Shown in pieces: positions 14,480 to 14,646 of a stretch of 14,646 nucleotides of DNA. The stretch is from Ruminococcoides sp052118065 (lineage in GTDB: Bacteria; Bacillota; Clostridia; Oscillospirales; Acutalibacteraceae): contig JBQKHY010000040.1 of assembly GCA_052118065.1 (NCBI GenBank), forward strand, positions 1-14,646, read 5' to 3'. The translations under genes were made by a program, and so were the position numbers. The notes beneath the pieces were generated by a model. That model did no database searches, had not been told where the DNA came from, and saw nothing but the letters and a program-made list of their open reading frames with translations. Within the stretch, counting starts at the first letter, position 1. Every line of letters begins with the position of its first letter.

Positions 14480-14646
14480 TGATATAAAAAAAGTAAAAAA
14501 GAGGGGGATATTTACATTGCTAATCGGTGTGAAGCGACTTCTCAAAATCACAAGGTGAAAGATAATTAATAGATGAATGAATTCTTTTAGTATTGTAAAA
14601 ATTCTCAATATAGTTGTAAATAAGGGAATATGCTTGCAAGTAGTTT
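14480..14646 (-). mobile_element. End of an IS3-family insertion sequence, cut by the window edge
   Basis: The transposase frame below is followed by about 40 non-coding bases ending at a TG dinucleotide (14480-14481, plus strand), the usual IS3 terminus. The other end lies outside the window, so terminal repeats and target duplication cannot be checked. Confidence 0.55.
14520..14646 (-). CDS. IS3-family transposase (OrfB), C-terminal fragment
   Basis: The last 41 codons of a frame entering from the right edge, ending at TAG (14522-14520). The peptide contains YNYIENFYNTKRIHSSINYL followed by SPCDFEKSLHTD. This is the typical C-terminus of IS3-family DDE (rve) transposases, just after the catalytic glutamate region: aromatic-rich helix, YN-KR-HSS, then LSP-FE. 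The catalytic residues lie outside the window, so whether the full gene is intact is unknown. It is convergent with amt and unrelated to the nitrogen genes. Confidence 0.82.
   Translation of the reverse strand, partial: NYLQAYSLIYNYIENFYNTKRIHSSINYLSPCDFEKSLHTD

Larger units (their letters stand above)
14210..14519. other. Intergenic region between amt and the transposase remnant
   Basis: No gene is visible. It holds an imperfect hairpin (AGTATA-GTTC at 14225-14234 against GAAC-TTATACT at 14244-14254), the amt terminator, about 80 AT-rich bases without recognisable features, a palindrome plus repeat fragment (14403-14479), and what looks like the end of an insertion sequence from about 14480. 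Confidence 0.75.

Overview
The window looks like a chromosomal segment of a low-GC, anaerobic Clostridia-type Firmicute, perhaps a Ruminococcaceae/Oscillospirales gut or rumen bacterium. The signs are very AT-rich intergenic DNA, strong Shine-Dalgarno sites, a type III glutamine synthetase, an LL-diaminopimelate aminotransferase (the DapL route to meso-DAP), an ANTAR-type antiterminator, and intergenic repeats of a kind I associate with Ruminococcaceae. The taxonomic guess is inference; no rRNA or species marker is present.

Layout: positions 1-824 hold no gene, but are packed with palindromic repeats and end in the dapL terminator. From 825 to 9633 all genes lie on the minus strand. In transcription order they are an ANTAR regulator, carA, a carB-dapF fusion, (terminator), pyrG, and dapL. 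A 587-base divergent intergenic region (9634-10220) follows. It contains a consensus promoter and a promoter-proximal attenuator for the plus-strand gene for glutamine synthetase III. Next on the plus strand is an ammonium transporter fused to a PII domain, preceded by a second terminator/anti-terminator. The right edge has another repeat copy and the 3' end of an IS3-family transposase that runs out of the window.

How the genes fit together: ammonium enters through Amt, whose C-terminal PII domain probably senses nitrogen, carbon or energy state. GSIII fixes it into glutamine. Carbamoyl-phosphate synthase (CarA-CarB) and CTP synthase then use glutamine amide nitrogen for pyrimidines and arginine. 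DapL and DapF make meso-DAP for the cell wall and lysine. The ANTAR protein has a degenerate receiver domain. It is encoded directly upstream of carA and divergently from glnN, and the glnN leader carries a hexaloop hairpin that overlaps the 5' arm of a terminator, as expected for an ANTAR target. The window therefore reads as a compact nitrogen-assimilation locus controlled by RNA-binding antitermination.

The most unusual points are: (1) the in-frame CarB-DapF fusion, which keeps an internal ribosome-binding site in front of dapF; (2) the very short glnN attenuator, with only one visible hexaloop hairpin where ANTAR targets normally have two; (3) the Amt-PII fusion whose T-loop lacks the uridylylated tyrosine; (4) several repeat families whose copies differ by compensatory changes that keep their hairpins.
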